Position numbers and translations under genes: made by a program. A stretch of 64,000 nucleotides of DNA from Gemmatimonadota bacterium (GTDB lineage Bacteria > Latescibacterota > UBA2968 > UBA8231). The stretch is taken from assembly GCA_009840005.1 (NCBI GenBank), contig VXOR01000025.1, forward strand, positions 48,618 through 112,617, written 5' to 3'. Positions 44,135 to 51,533 of this stretch are shown in pieces. The first letter of the stretch is position 1. Each line of letters starts with the position of its first letter. The notes below the pieces were generated by a model that saw only the letters and a program-made list of their open reading frames with translations, was not told the origin of the DNA and made no database searches.

Positions 44135-45277
44135 TTATGCTTGCACCCCAGTAACTTGCGCCAACAGCTCAAAGTACCCGCGCTTGCGATCCGTGTTGAT
44201 GGCCCAGTTGACCGGGATGTTCTGATAGCCATCGCGGTAATCGCCGAAGGTTGACGAACCGCCAGCCGCGTCCCCGGGATCGAAGTAGCCCCACGACGCA
44301 TAGGCCGACAGCGCAGACAGGAAGTTGTTGTCTGGCTCGTCAAATGCGAAGTGATCGTCTTCGGTGAAGAGAATCGGTTTTGGGGTGTAACTGGGCAAGG
44401 CGCGAGTTTGTGCAACCATCTCAGCGATGCGCTCCGGTTGGGTAACGCCGTTGCCGTGCAGCATGATGTAGTCCGACGCCGCCACCACATCATCGTCTGG
44501 CACCCGACCACCACCGTACGAAGTGCCCACCAACAACCGCCGCCCATCCAGTTTGTGGGAACGCGCCCGTTCGATGAGTTCAGCCACGCGATGCGGTTGG
44601 AGGATCTCGTGCTCGTAACGCGGGACGTTCGTCTCGTTGTTGATCTCGATCAGCACATTGCCGTACCCCGATTGCAAAACCCAGTTTGTCGCCTCATCCA
44701 CCGCGTGGCACACCGCGGCCTCGTCCGTCAAACGCTCGTCCTGCCCGAAGTAGAAATATCCGAGGATCACCACCATCCCCAATCCGTCACATGCTGATAC
44801 GATCCGCTCGGCCCGGCCTATATACTCAGGTTTTAGCGAACCATCGGATGCAAAAGCCGAGTTGTGCCAAGGTTGCGAAGCCGGGCTCGGCAGGCCGGCC
44901 CACATCACATCGTCGCTGGCTTCCATGCGTCGAACTGCCATAATTTCCCGGAAACCCGCCTCGCGGTAGTACCCCGTAGGACTCCCACCCTGTAGATTGA
45001 CGGTCACTGCCAACAACCCGTGTGCCCGATAGGTTGGTAGCTGTGCGATAAACTCATCTGTGTTGCGGTCCGCGTCCCATTGGCCCGTGTCTGGGTACGC
45101 CCAAAGTTGCCGCGTCACGGGATTCTCGTCGTCGAATACCGCGTTTGTCATGCGGCTGTTCATCAACAAACCCTCAACCTCCCAGCCGCGATATTGTCGC
45201 CCGTGATACGTGGTTTGGCCGTTGATTAGCCAGCGTTCGCCATGGGGGGTGATCTGAGTTTGGGTCGGTGTTGTCAT
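44135..45277 (-). CDS. Putative glycoside hydrolase (clan GH-A-like TIM barrel)
   Basis: 380 residues without a signal peptide. A TIM-barrel hydrolase is suggested by VLIEINNETNVPRYE, which has the Asn-Glu acid/base motif of clan GH-A at the end of strand 4, and by PILFTEDDHFAF, where E would be the nucleophile at strand 7. The N-terminus (GERWLINGQTTYHGRQYRGWEVEG) is also cellulase-like. The family within the clan cannot be named. It lies 18 bases downstream of the mannonate dehydratase-like gene on the same strand. Confidence 0.65.
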   Translation of the reverse strand: MTTPTQTQITPHGERWLINGQTTYHGRQYRGWEVEGLLMNSRMTNAVFDDENPVTRQLWAYPDTGQWDADRNTDEFIAQLPTYRAHGLLAVTVNLQGGSPTGYYREAGFREIMAVRRMEASDDVMWAGLPSPASQPWHNSAFASDGSLKPEYIGRAERIVSACDGLGMVVILGYFYFGQDERLTDEAAVCHAVDEATNWVLQSGYGNVLIEINNETNVPRYEHEILQPHRVAELIERARSHKLDGRRLLVGTSYGGGRVPDDDVVAASDYIMLHGNGVTQPERIAEMVAQTRALPSYTPKPILFTEDDHFAFDEPDNNFLSALSAYASWGYFDPGDAAGGSSTFGDYRDGYQNIPVNWAINTDRKRGYFELLAQVTGVQA

Positions 45278-45295
45278 GTTGTCCTCGGTTGATGA

Positions 45296-46243
45296 TTAGC
45301 GATAGACGGCTTGGATCATGGCGCGGATGAAGCCGGTGGCGTACGCGTGGCCTTGGCGACCGCCTGTGTCGTCGGGGATGGACGGGGTGTGATCCATCAT
45401 AAACGGCCCGTTAAAGCCCACCTCCTTGTAGGTCTGCATCGCCCTATACATATCGACGTCGCCCTCGTCGATGAAGACTTCCCTGAAATCCTTGGGCGTC
45501 CCGCGCACGTTGCGGAAGTGCACGTAAGCGATTTTGCCTTGGCGGCCCATGCGGCGGATGGCCTCGTACACGTCAATGCCCATTTCGGTGACGCAGCCCT
45601 GGCAAAACAACATGGCGTTTTGGGGACTGGGGTTGAGAGCGAAGATGCGCTCGTATTGGTCCAGGGTGGAGACGATCCGCGCGGCGCCGCCCATCGGCTC
45701 GGGCAGCGGGGGATCGTCCGGGTGCAGGGCCAAGGTAACGCCGGCCTCTTCGGCGACGGGGACGATGCGCTGGTGGAAGTAGGCGATATTGGCCCACATC
45801 CCGTCCTCGTCGATGTGCTTTGCTGGATAGTCGTGGTTCTCTTTTTCGTATTCTGAGTAGGTGAAGGTGCTGTAGTGGGCGCCGCCGCGGCCGGTATCCG
45901 AGGGGGTGCGGAAGTTGCCTACGGGTTTGAAATTGTAACCGAGAGTCGGGACATCGACGGTGCCCATGGCCCGGATCCAGTTGCACCACTCCTCGATTTT
46001 GGCGTCGCGGTCTTGTTGTGCGAGGGTGATTTCGTCCGGGCCGGTCAGGGCGGCGTTGTACAGGCGGAGGCCGTTTTTTTCGGCGCGGGCGCGGACTTCT
46101 CGTAGGTACTCGACCATCTCGGGATAGGTGCGCAGGTCGAGGGGGAGGGAGTTGATGGTCAGGTAATCGACGCCAATGGCTTTGTAGTAGCTCAAGTTGT
46201 CGTCGGTGATGCGGTCGTGGGGGAGTTGGTCTTGGATGTACAT
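45296..46243 (-). CDS. Mannonate dehydratase (UxuA)-like enzyme
   Basis: A 315-residue TIM-barrel enzyme resembling UxuA. Matching blocks are LALHPDDPP, LFCQGCVTEMG, YVHFRNVRGTPKDF, IDEGDVDMY and MMDHTPSIPDD, which hold the His, Cys and Asp metal ligands of D-mannonate dehydratase. UxuA converts D-mannonate to 2-keto-3-deoxygluconate in hexuronate breakdown. It is shorter than E. coli UxuA (394), so a related sugar-acid substrate is possible. GGAGACTC lies upstream of ATG 46243. It fits the sugar-acid theme of the region. Confidence 0.85.
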   Translation of the reverse strand: MYIQDQLPHDRITDDNLSYYKAIGVDYLTINSLPLDLRTYPEMVEYLREVRARAEKNGLRLYNAALTGPDEITLAQQDRDAKIEEWCNWIRAMGTVDVPTLGYNFKPVGNFRTPSDTGRGGAHYSTFTYSEYEKENHDYPAKHIDEDGMWANIAYFHQRIVPVAEEAGVTLALHPDDPPLPEPMGGAARIVSTLDQYERIFALNPSPQNAMLFCQGCVTEMGIDVYEAIRRMGRQGKIAYVHFRNVRGTPKDFREVFIDEGDVDMYRAMQTYKEVGFNGPFMMDHTPSIPDDTGGRQGHAYATGFIRAMIQAVYR

Positions 46244-46258
46244 AGAGTCTCCTTTGGG

Positions 46259-46573
46259 TTAGGTGGCTACCCCTATAGTGCGTGGCTCAATCGCCTCTAG
46301 TTCCCGAGCTTCAGATCGGGTGGCGTGATACAAATCCCAGCGCAGTTGGAGATTTAGCCAGAACGCGGGCGACACGTCGAAATATTTTGCTAGGCGTAGA
46401 GCTGTGCTAGGGGTAATGCCACGTCGCCCGTTCACCAATTCGTTGACCCGCTGATAAGGAACGTGAATGGCAGCAGCCAATTCGCGCTGCGTCAAACCTA
46501 AGGGATTTAGAAACTCCTCTAGCAGCATCTCACCTGGATGAGTCGGAACGCGGTCTGTTGGAATACGTACCAT
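46259..46573 (-). CDS. higA: HigA-type antitoxin (XRE helix-turn-helix)
   Basis: A 104-residue antitoxin with the VapI/HigA-type layout: THPGEMLLEEFLNPLGLTQ, the helix-turn-helix VPYQRVNELVNGRRGITPS and AKYFDVSPAFWLNLQ. It neutralises HigB and represses the operon. It lies downstream of the toxin gene with a 23-base gap, the usual inverted order for higBA. Confidence 0.93.
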   Translation of the reverse strand: MVRIPTDRVPTHPGEMLLEEFLNPLGLTQRELAAAIHVPYQRVNELVNGRRGITPSTALRLAKYFDVSPAFWLNLQLRWDLYHATRSEARELEAIEPRTIGVAT

Positions 46574-46596
46574 GATTGACTCCTCTTGTTCAGTAA

Positions 46597-46890
46597 TTAG
46601 TGGTAGTCGACGATTTCGACATTCTGAGGACCAGCATCAGACCACACAAAACAAATTCGGTATTGGTCATTGATCCGAATAGTGCATTGCCCAGACCGAT
46701 TGCCCCGCAACACCTTGAAATGATTGCCAGGTGGACTGCGTAAGTCGCGCTGTTCATCGGCTGAGTCCAGTTGTTCAAGCTTTCGTGCCGCTACAGTCCA
46801 CAATGACGATGGACAGACTCCGCGTGCGGCACGTGTATCTCGTCCATTGAAGATGTCTTCGGTACCAGTACATCGGAACAATTGAATCAT
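46597..46890 (-). CDS. higB: HigB-type toxin (RelE-like mRNA interferase)
   Basis: A 97-residue RelE-superfamily toxin. It matches HigB from end to end: the ends are MIQLFRCTGTEDIFNG and VEIVDYH, with LRSPPGNHFKVLRGNRSGQ and IRINDQYRICFVW in between. Such toxins cut mRNA on the ribosome. The gene comes before higA. Its ATG coincides with the predicted transcription start, so the mRNA may be leaderless. Confidence 0.93.
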   Translation of the reverse strand: MIQLFRCTGTEDIFNGRDTRAARGVCPSSLWTVAARKLEQLDSADEQRDLRSPPGNHFKVLRGNRSGQCTIRINDQYRICFVWSDAGPQNVEIVDYH

Positions 46891-46896
46891 GATAGC

Positions 46897-46925
46897 ATTG
46901 TAGCACGGAATCCATGCTACGTCAA
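46897..46925 (-). promoter_or_regulatory. higBA promoter with operator dyad
   Basis: On the minus strand, -35 TTGACG (46920-46925) and -10 TACAAT (46897-46902) are 17 bp apart, near consensus. The inverted repeat GTAGCA (46900-46905) / TGCTAC (46915-46920) covers the spacer and is a likely HigA operator. The predicted start site falls at about 46890, the first base of the higB ATG. Confidence 0.75.
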
Positions 46926-46968
46926 TATGTCAGATCGCGAATCTTGTGCCGGCTGTCGGGTTGCATTT

Positions 46969-47009
46969 GATTGCTCTCCGAGGCTGGTTCCAGCAAAGGT
47001 AGAGCAATC
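46969..47009 (+). promoter_or_regulatory. Hairpin around the ribosome site of phyH
   Basis: GATTGCTCT (46969-46977) is a perfect inverted copy of AGAGCAATC (47001-47009), which ends directly before ATG 47010. The 23-base loop contains the AAAGG ribosome site. Such a structure could affect translation, but no known RNA element is recognised. Confidence 0.4.
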
Positions 47010-47810
47010 ATGTCGAAAAAACTCCCTCTCGCCGGGGTCAAACAATCCGCCGAACAAATCGCCCAGTGGGTCGAGCAATTTCACCGCGATGGGTATCTGC
47101 TCGTTGAAAACGTCCTGCCGCTGGACTGGTGTGTGCAATTGCGGGCCGACTTGGACCGGGCGCTGGCGGACAATCCGAATGGACTGAACAACTACAGCGA
47201 GTACACGAAGCTCGCGCATCGGCTATTCGAGACGAGCGCAGCCAACCTGCGCCTGTTCGATCTTGAACCGATTGTGAGCTTCGCCGAGGCGTTGGTGGCA
47301 CCGAACTGCCACGTGATTCACAACAACTCGTTCCAGACGCTTCCGGGCGGAGGCCTCTCGACGTGGCATCAGGACGACGCCCCGCACTACGCCGTCACAG
47401 ACGGCAAGCCGCCGCCGAACGTCCACCTCCCGGTGCTGTTCTTCACGGCCAACTACTATCTGACCGATGTGGATACGCCGGCGCACGGCGGGACGGAAGT
47501 GATTCCGAGAACGCACCTGTTAGGCAAACAGCCGGTCGAAATCGAGGGCTCCGAGTGGGAAGACAAAATCGTCCACAACAGCGCGCTGGCGGGGAGCGTC
47601 GTCATGTTCAACAATCAGGTGTGGCATCGCGGCGGGCCGAACCGCAGCGACCGCACGCGCTACATCACCCAAGTAACGTATGCGCGCCGGGTCGTCGGGC
47701 ACAAGTACTACCCGTTTATGAACTACCAAATGCCGCCGCATGTGTACAAAAATGCGAATCCCCGGTTGAAAAGGTTGCTCGGCTTCCTCGATCACGGCGC
47801 GTACGGCTAG
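47010..47810 (+). CDS. Phytanoyl-CoA dioxygenase (PhyH) family protein
   Basis: A 266-residue Fe(II)/2-oxoglutarate oxygenase-like protein. The metal triad is STWHQDDAPH and the distal His in QVWHRGGPNRSDRTR, which also supplies the 2-oxoglutarate arginine; THLLGKQPVE lies between. ATG 47010 has AAAGG upstream; an in-frame Met at 46971 lies within the hairpin region. The substrate is unknown. It is transcribed away from higBA and towards the first TlpA-repeat gene, 60 bases downstream. Confidence 0.87.
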   Translation: MSKKLPLAGVKQSAEQIAQWVEQFHRDGYLLVENVLPLDWCVQLRADLDRALADNPNGLNNYSEYTKLAHRLFETSAANLRLFDLEPIVSFAEALVAPNCHVIHNNSFQTLPGGGLSTWHQDDAPHYAVTDGKPPPNVHLPVLFFTANYYLTDVDTPAHGGTEVIPRTHLLGKQPVEIEGSEWEDKIVHNSALAGSVVMFNNQVWHRGGPNRSDRTRYITQVTYARRVVGHKYYPFMNYQMPPHVYKNANPRLKRLLGFLDHGAYG

Positions 47811-47870
47811 CTGAAAGGAACAAGCCTTCTGTGCAGGCGTCCCTTGAGCAGACCTTAAATGGAGAACCGT

Positions 47871-49946
47871 ATGACAAACGCATATTGTAGCTTCCTAATT
47901 GCCATACTCATAACGTCGAGTGCTTGTCTAGCGGCAGAAAGCGCCCAGAGCCAGCCACAAGTTGCAACCATAACCGGCGAAATCCAGTCCCCAACTTCGC
48001 GGGAAATCAAATTTGGCTACGAGTCGCCGTCGGCGTTGGAAGACTCCGAGGAGCGCGTCGCGCTCGACAGCTTGAACCGCTTCGCCTTCGAGCTGCCTGT
48101 CGTCCGAGGGACCCTCGTCAGGGCCTATTATAATGAAGTGCGGTCGATGTTCTTCGTCGAACCCGGCGACAGTCTGCACGTGGTCGTAGAGGAGGGCTTT
48201 GCCGATTCTTCCTACTCGTTTAGCGGTATAGGAGCTGACAATAACCGCTTCGTGGCCGAGTGGATGGCCGAATTTGGTCGTTCTCGTCTGGATTACGAGG
48301 GGCTGGAGGCCGAGGATTTCAAGCGCCAAGTAGATCAGCGGCGTCGAGATCAGTTTGAGTTTCTGGCCGCAAGGAGCAAGGAATACGCGCTGTCGTCAGG
48401 GTTTATCGACTATGCGGTGGCACACTTCAACTACGAGTGGGCCAATCTCATGATTTCCTACCCTACGGAGTACCGCTTTGCCAACGGCGAGGATAACAGA
48501 GACCTCCCCCCGAAGTACTACGACTTCCTGCAGGAAGTTCCCCTAGTCGATGAGCAGGCTATCGGCACGATGGATTATCGCATTTTTCTGGAGCGGACCT
48601 TGAACTGGGAGGCGCGGGAACGGCGAGATGAAGCCGGACCCTTCGGTCGGCCAAGTAGAGCTATTGGCCAGCCGCCCAGAGATCGCGGGGAGTTAGGCAA
48701 GATGCCCAACCCATTTAGACGGCCCAAGCTGTCCGAGATGTACGATCTATCGGGTTTGGAGTTGGCGGAGGAGACCTTGGCCCAGCTCGACGCCTTGTAC
48801 GAAGCGAACAGACGCCCCAGTCTGTCGCAGATGGTCGATTTGTCGGCAGTTGGTCTGTTGTCGGATGCTCAGGTCCGGCTCGACTTAGTGTACGAAAAGA
48901 AGAGACTGCCCAAGCTCTCTCAGAGTTTTGATTTGTCGGTGTTTGGTCTTTCGGAGAACGCCCAAGCCGAACTCGACTCCTTATATGAAAAGTCCAAATC
49001 CTATAGCTTCTTCACTTCAAATAATGTAGAGGAGGCTAGCGTGGATACGACGGGTGGCTCTGTGGCGTTCTACTTGCCACTCGAAATAAGGCAGGATTCT
49101 CTGAAAAAAGAGCCGCCCAAACTATCCGAGAAACTCGATCTCTCGTGGCTGTCAGAACCGGCCCGTGCCCAACTCGATTCGATGTACGAACACCCCCAAC
49201 AGCCCAAATTGTCCGAGAGAATCGATCTATCGAGTCTTGGCCTGTCGGCGGCGGTGCAGGCCCAGCTAGATTCGATAGCTACACCTACAGGGATCGTTAC
49301 TCTGGAGTCGTGGAATAGTTTTTCGGCAAGATACGATTTGGCCAAGGAAAAGCTGGAGGGGCGAGTGCTCTATTGGTTTCTGGCCGAAGATCTGATCCGG
49401 GGCTTCAAGCGCGGCAGCAAATTCTTTTCGTGGGCCAAGGACAAGTGGGAAGAGTTCCAAGAGATCAACCCGCACCCGGAATACACCAAGGTAGTCCAAG
49501 CAGCTCTATATAAGGCCCTGAAGCTACAACCGGGGCAACCCGCGCCCGAATTCACCCTCTACGACCTCGACGGTCAGCCTGTATCGCTGAGCCAGTTCAA
49601 GGGACAGGTGGTTTTGCTCGATTTCTGGGCGAGTTGGTGCGGGCCGTGTATCGGCGACCTGCCCGATCTCCGCAGAATCAAGAAAAAGGCGGCGGATCAA
49701 CCCTTGGTCTTCCTCAATCTGTCGTTAGACACGGACGATGCCGCTTGGCGAGAGGCGGTTGATAAACACGAGATCGAAGGCGTCCACGTGCGCGCGGACG
49801 GCTGGGGTGCGGACGTGGCCAAGTCCTATCAAGTGAACTCCTTGCCTTCGTATTACTTGGTAGACTCGCAAGGGCTAATAGCGGAGCGTCTTAGGCGAAT
49901 GAGCGATACAGACGAGATTGTGGCGATGATCGAGAAGAGCTTGTGA
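47871..49946 (+). CDS. TlpA-like thioredoxin protein with five internal ~31-residue repeats (paralog 1)
   Basis: A 691-residue exported protein. It has a signal peptide (about 1-22), an N-terminal beta-domain like those of Bacteroidetes TlpA proteins (ATITGEIQSPTSREIKFGY), and a helical middle. A repeat array follows: units at 285-315, 316-346, 347-377, then 416-444 and 445-474 after a 38-residue spacer with VDTTGGS. The consensus is roughly PKLSexxDLSxLGLSxxxQ, then AQLDSxYE. The C-terminal 150 residues are a redoxin domain with WCGPC (C590, C593) and a cis-Pro in SLPSYYL. It should act as a thiol-disulfide reductase outside the cytoplasm. The repeat family is not recognised. Confidence 0.85.
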   Translation: MTNAYCSFLIAILITSSACLAAESAQSQPQVATITGEIQSPTSREIKFGYESPSALEDSEERVALDSLNRFAFELPVVRGTLVRAYYNEVRSMFFVEPGDSLHVVVEEGFADSSYSFSGIGADNNRFVAEWMAEFGRSRLDYEGLEAEDFKRQVDQRRRDQFEFLAARSKEYALSSGFIDYAVAHFNYEWANLMISYPTEYRFANGEDNRDLPPKYYDFLQEVPLVDEQAIGTMDYRIFLERTLNWEARERRDEAGPFGRPSRAIGQPPRDRGELGKMPNPFRRPKLSEMYDLSGLELAEETLAQLDALYEANRRPSLSQMVDLSAVGLLSDAQVRLDLVYEKKRLPKLSQSFDLSVFGLSENAQAELDSLYEKSKSYSFFTSNNVEEASVDTTGGSVAFYLPLEIRQDSLKKEPPKLSEKLDLSWLSEPARAQLDSMYEHPQQPKLSERIDLSSLGLSAAVQAQLDSIATPTGIVTLESWNSFSARYDLAKEKLEGRVLYWFLAEDLIRGFKRGSKFFSWAKDKWEEFQEINPHPEYTKVVQAALYKALKLQPGQPAPEFTLYDLDGQPVSLSQFKGQVVLLDFWASWCGPCIGDLPDLRRIKKKAADQPLVFLNLSLDTDDAAWREAVDKHEIEGVHVRADGWGADVAKSYQVNSLPSYYLVDSQGLIAERLRRMSDTDEIVAMIEKSL

Positions 49947-50037
49947 GCAAGCGGCGCAGGCATTCCTTGTAAGTTCCGGCAAACTCTTTACGAGCCCTTC
50001 CCGGCCTAAGCTCTTGGTATAATATTTTTTGCAATTA

Positions 50038-50070
50038 ATGGGTCAGTATAAAACGCTGGCCCATTTTTTT
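50038..50070 (+). terminator. Rho-independent terminator after paralog 1
   Basis: ATGGGTCAG (50038-50046) pairs with CTGGCCCAT (50056-50064), one G-T wobble, with a 9-base loop, followed by a seven-base T run. It separates the phyH-TlpA unit from the GntR-ABC operon. Confidence 0.85.
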
Positions 50071-50089
50071 GCCTACTGGGAAAAAATAC

Positions 50090-50118
50090 TTGCCTAAGCA
50101 TACGAGATGTTTTATTAT
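50090..50118 (+). promoter_or_regulatory. Promoter of the GntR-ABC operon
   Basis: -35 TTGCCT (50090-50095) and -10 TATTAT (50113-50118) are spaced by 17 bp. The predicted start site is near 50125, inside the operator dyad that follows. Confidence 0.65.
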
Positions 50119-50120
50119 GT

Positions 50121-50152
50121 CAGTGTATCGGTATTGCGATACACCGACACTG
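50121..50152. promoter_or_regulatory. Operator dyad for the YtrA-type regulator
   Basis: GTGTATCG (50123-50130) and CGATACAC (50137-50144) form a perfect 8-bp inverted repeat with a 6-base spacer. An outer pair CAGTGT (50121-50126) / ACACTG (50147-50152) extends it. The dyad covers the predicted transcription start of the operon, the expected place for an autorepressor. Confidence 0.7.
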
Positions 50153-50178
50153 CAAGAAAATATCGACGAGGAGGTACT

Positions 50179-50232
50179 ATGAAACGCGACAGTCGGCGCA
50201 CAATTACCACTAGACAGGGGCAGGACAGCTAA
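50179..50232 (+). CDS. Possible 17-residue leader peptide
   Basis: An ATG at 50179 follows a strong GAGGAGGT site by 3 bases and opens a 17-codon frame (MKRDSRRTITTRQGQDS) whose TAA overlaps the AAGGAG ribosome site of the regulator gene. It could set up translational coupling to the weak TTG start downstream. It may equally be a chance frame. Confidence 0.35.
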   Translation: MKRDSRRTITTRQGQDS

Positions 50233-50244
50233 GGAGAGTCGCCA

Positions 50245-50637
50245 TTGCGCATAGATCCGTCCAGTGGGGTTCCCATCTACCTGCAGATCATTGAGCAGGT
50301 GAAGTACCAGATCGCCACCAAAGTGCTCAAGCCGCACGACGAATTGCCCTCGGTGCGGGCTCTGTCCGGGCAGTACTTGATTAATCCCAATACCGTGGTG
50401 CGGGCCTATTTGGAACTGGAGCGCGACGGGGTGATCTACAAAAAGCGGGGTATGGGCACTTATGTGGCTGAAAAGGAGGTGAGCATGAGTCAGGAGGAAA
50501 AATTCGAGATCGTGCGGCAAATGATCGACAAAGCACTGGTCCAGGCGACTGAACTGGGGATGAGTCCGGCGGAGATGCAGCAGATCTTTCAGAAGCGTCT
50601 GAACCAGTTTGGCAAAGAGGAAAGCGAATCGACATGA
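50245..50637 (+). CDS. GntR-family regulator, YtrA subfamily
   Basis: A 130-residue regulator with an N-terminal winged helix (MRIDPSSGVPIYLQIIEQVK, LPSVRALSGQYLINPNTVVRAYLELERDGVI) and a short helical dimerisation tail of about 50 residues instead of the large GntR effector domain, as in YtrA. Such proteins control ABC transporter operons that respond to cell-envelope antibiotics. The start is TTG 50245 with AAGGAGAG at good spacing. The stop overlaps the ATPase start (ATGA). A perfect dyad at its promoter suggests autorepression. Confidence 0.9.
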   Translation: MRIDPSSGVPIYLQIIEQVKYQIATKVLKPHDELPSVRALSGQYLINPNTVVRAYLELERDGVIYKKRGMGTYVAEKEVSMSQEEKFEIVRQMIDKALVQATELGMSPAEMQQIFQKRLNQFGKEESEST

Positions 50638-51533
50638 CGGATACAGCAATCGCCATCGCGGGTTTGACCCACCGCTTTGGCCCGCGCACGGCTGTGGACG
50701 ATCTCCAGATAGAGGTACACGCCGGCGCGGTCTGCGGCTTTTTGGGGCGCAATGGAGCCGGCAAGACCACGACCATCAAAATACTGATGAACCTGCTCCA
50801 ACCCACGGCCGGGCAGGTAGAGGTGCTAGGACTAAATCCGGGACGGGACTCGCTGGCGCTGTGGCGGCAGGTAGGGTACGTAGCGGAGAATCCAATCCTG
50901 TACGGGTGGATGAAGGTGCGGGAGTTGGTCTGGTTCACGGGCCAGTTCTACGAGACTTGGAATCAAAGCAAAGTCGAGGGCTTCATAGACCGTTTCGGCT
51001 TGGACCCGGAACAGAAGGTCAAGCACCTCTCTCGCGGCATGAATGCCCAACTGGCCTTGGCCTTGGCCCTGGGGCACGAGCCGCGGCTGTTGATCCTCGA
51101 CGAGCCAGCCTCGGGGCTGGACGTGGTGGTGCGGCGCGACTTTCTCGAGAGCATTATCGGGCTAATCCAAGAGGAGGGGCGCACAGTCTTTCTGTCGTCG
51201 CATCTGGTGCATGAGGTGGAGCGGGTGGCCGACCGGGTGGCCATTATCGAGGCGGGTCGGCTGCAAGTGGAAGGGACGGTGGATGAGGTGAAACAGTCGG
51301 CTAAGCGGGTGGTGGTGCGCTTGGCGGAAGATGCGGACGAATTGACTGGTATCTCCGGCTTGCGGGAGATGCGGGGGGAGGGGGCGCAGCGGCTGTTGAC
51401 GGTGATGGGATACGGCGCAGAACAAGCCGCCCAGATAGAAGCGCAGGGCGGCCGGATCGCGGACGTGATGGATCTAAGCTTGGAGGATGCTTTCGTCGCC
51501 CACGTCCACGACGCGGAAGGAGGCCAATCGTGA
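50634..51533 (+). CDS. ABC transporter ATP-binding protein
   Basis: A 299-residue ATPase. It has Walker A GRNGAGKTTT (about 38-47), a Q-loop, the signature LSRGMNAQLALALAL, Walker B LLILDEPASGLD and the switch histidine in FLSSHLVHEVERV. The LSRGM signature is a slight variant of LSGGQ. It is of the type paired with ABC-2 permeases. Its GTG-start permease partner overlaps its stop. Confidence 0.93.
   Translation: MTDTAIAIAGLTHRFGPRTAVDDLQIEVHAGAVCGFLGRNGAGKTTTIKILMNLLQPTAGQVEVLGLNPGRDSLALWRQVGYVAENPILYGWMKVRELVWFTGQFYETWNQSKVEGFIDRFGLDPEQKVKHLSRGMNAQLALALALGHEPRLLILDEPASGLDVVVRRDFLESIIGLIQEEGRTVFLSSHLVHEVERVADRVAIIEAGRLQVEGTVDEVKQSAKRVVVRLAEDADELTGISGLREMRGEGAQRLLTVMGYGAEQAAQIEAQGGRIADVMDLSLEDAFVAHVHDAEGGQS

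Noticed and set aside
48723..49290. Repeats in the TlpA gene considered as a DNA repeat array
   Set aside because: Similarity is clear in protein but weak in DNA and in phase with codons, so this is a protein repeat, not a mobile or CRISPR repeat.
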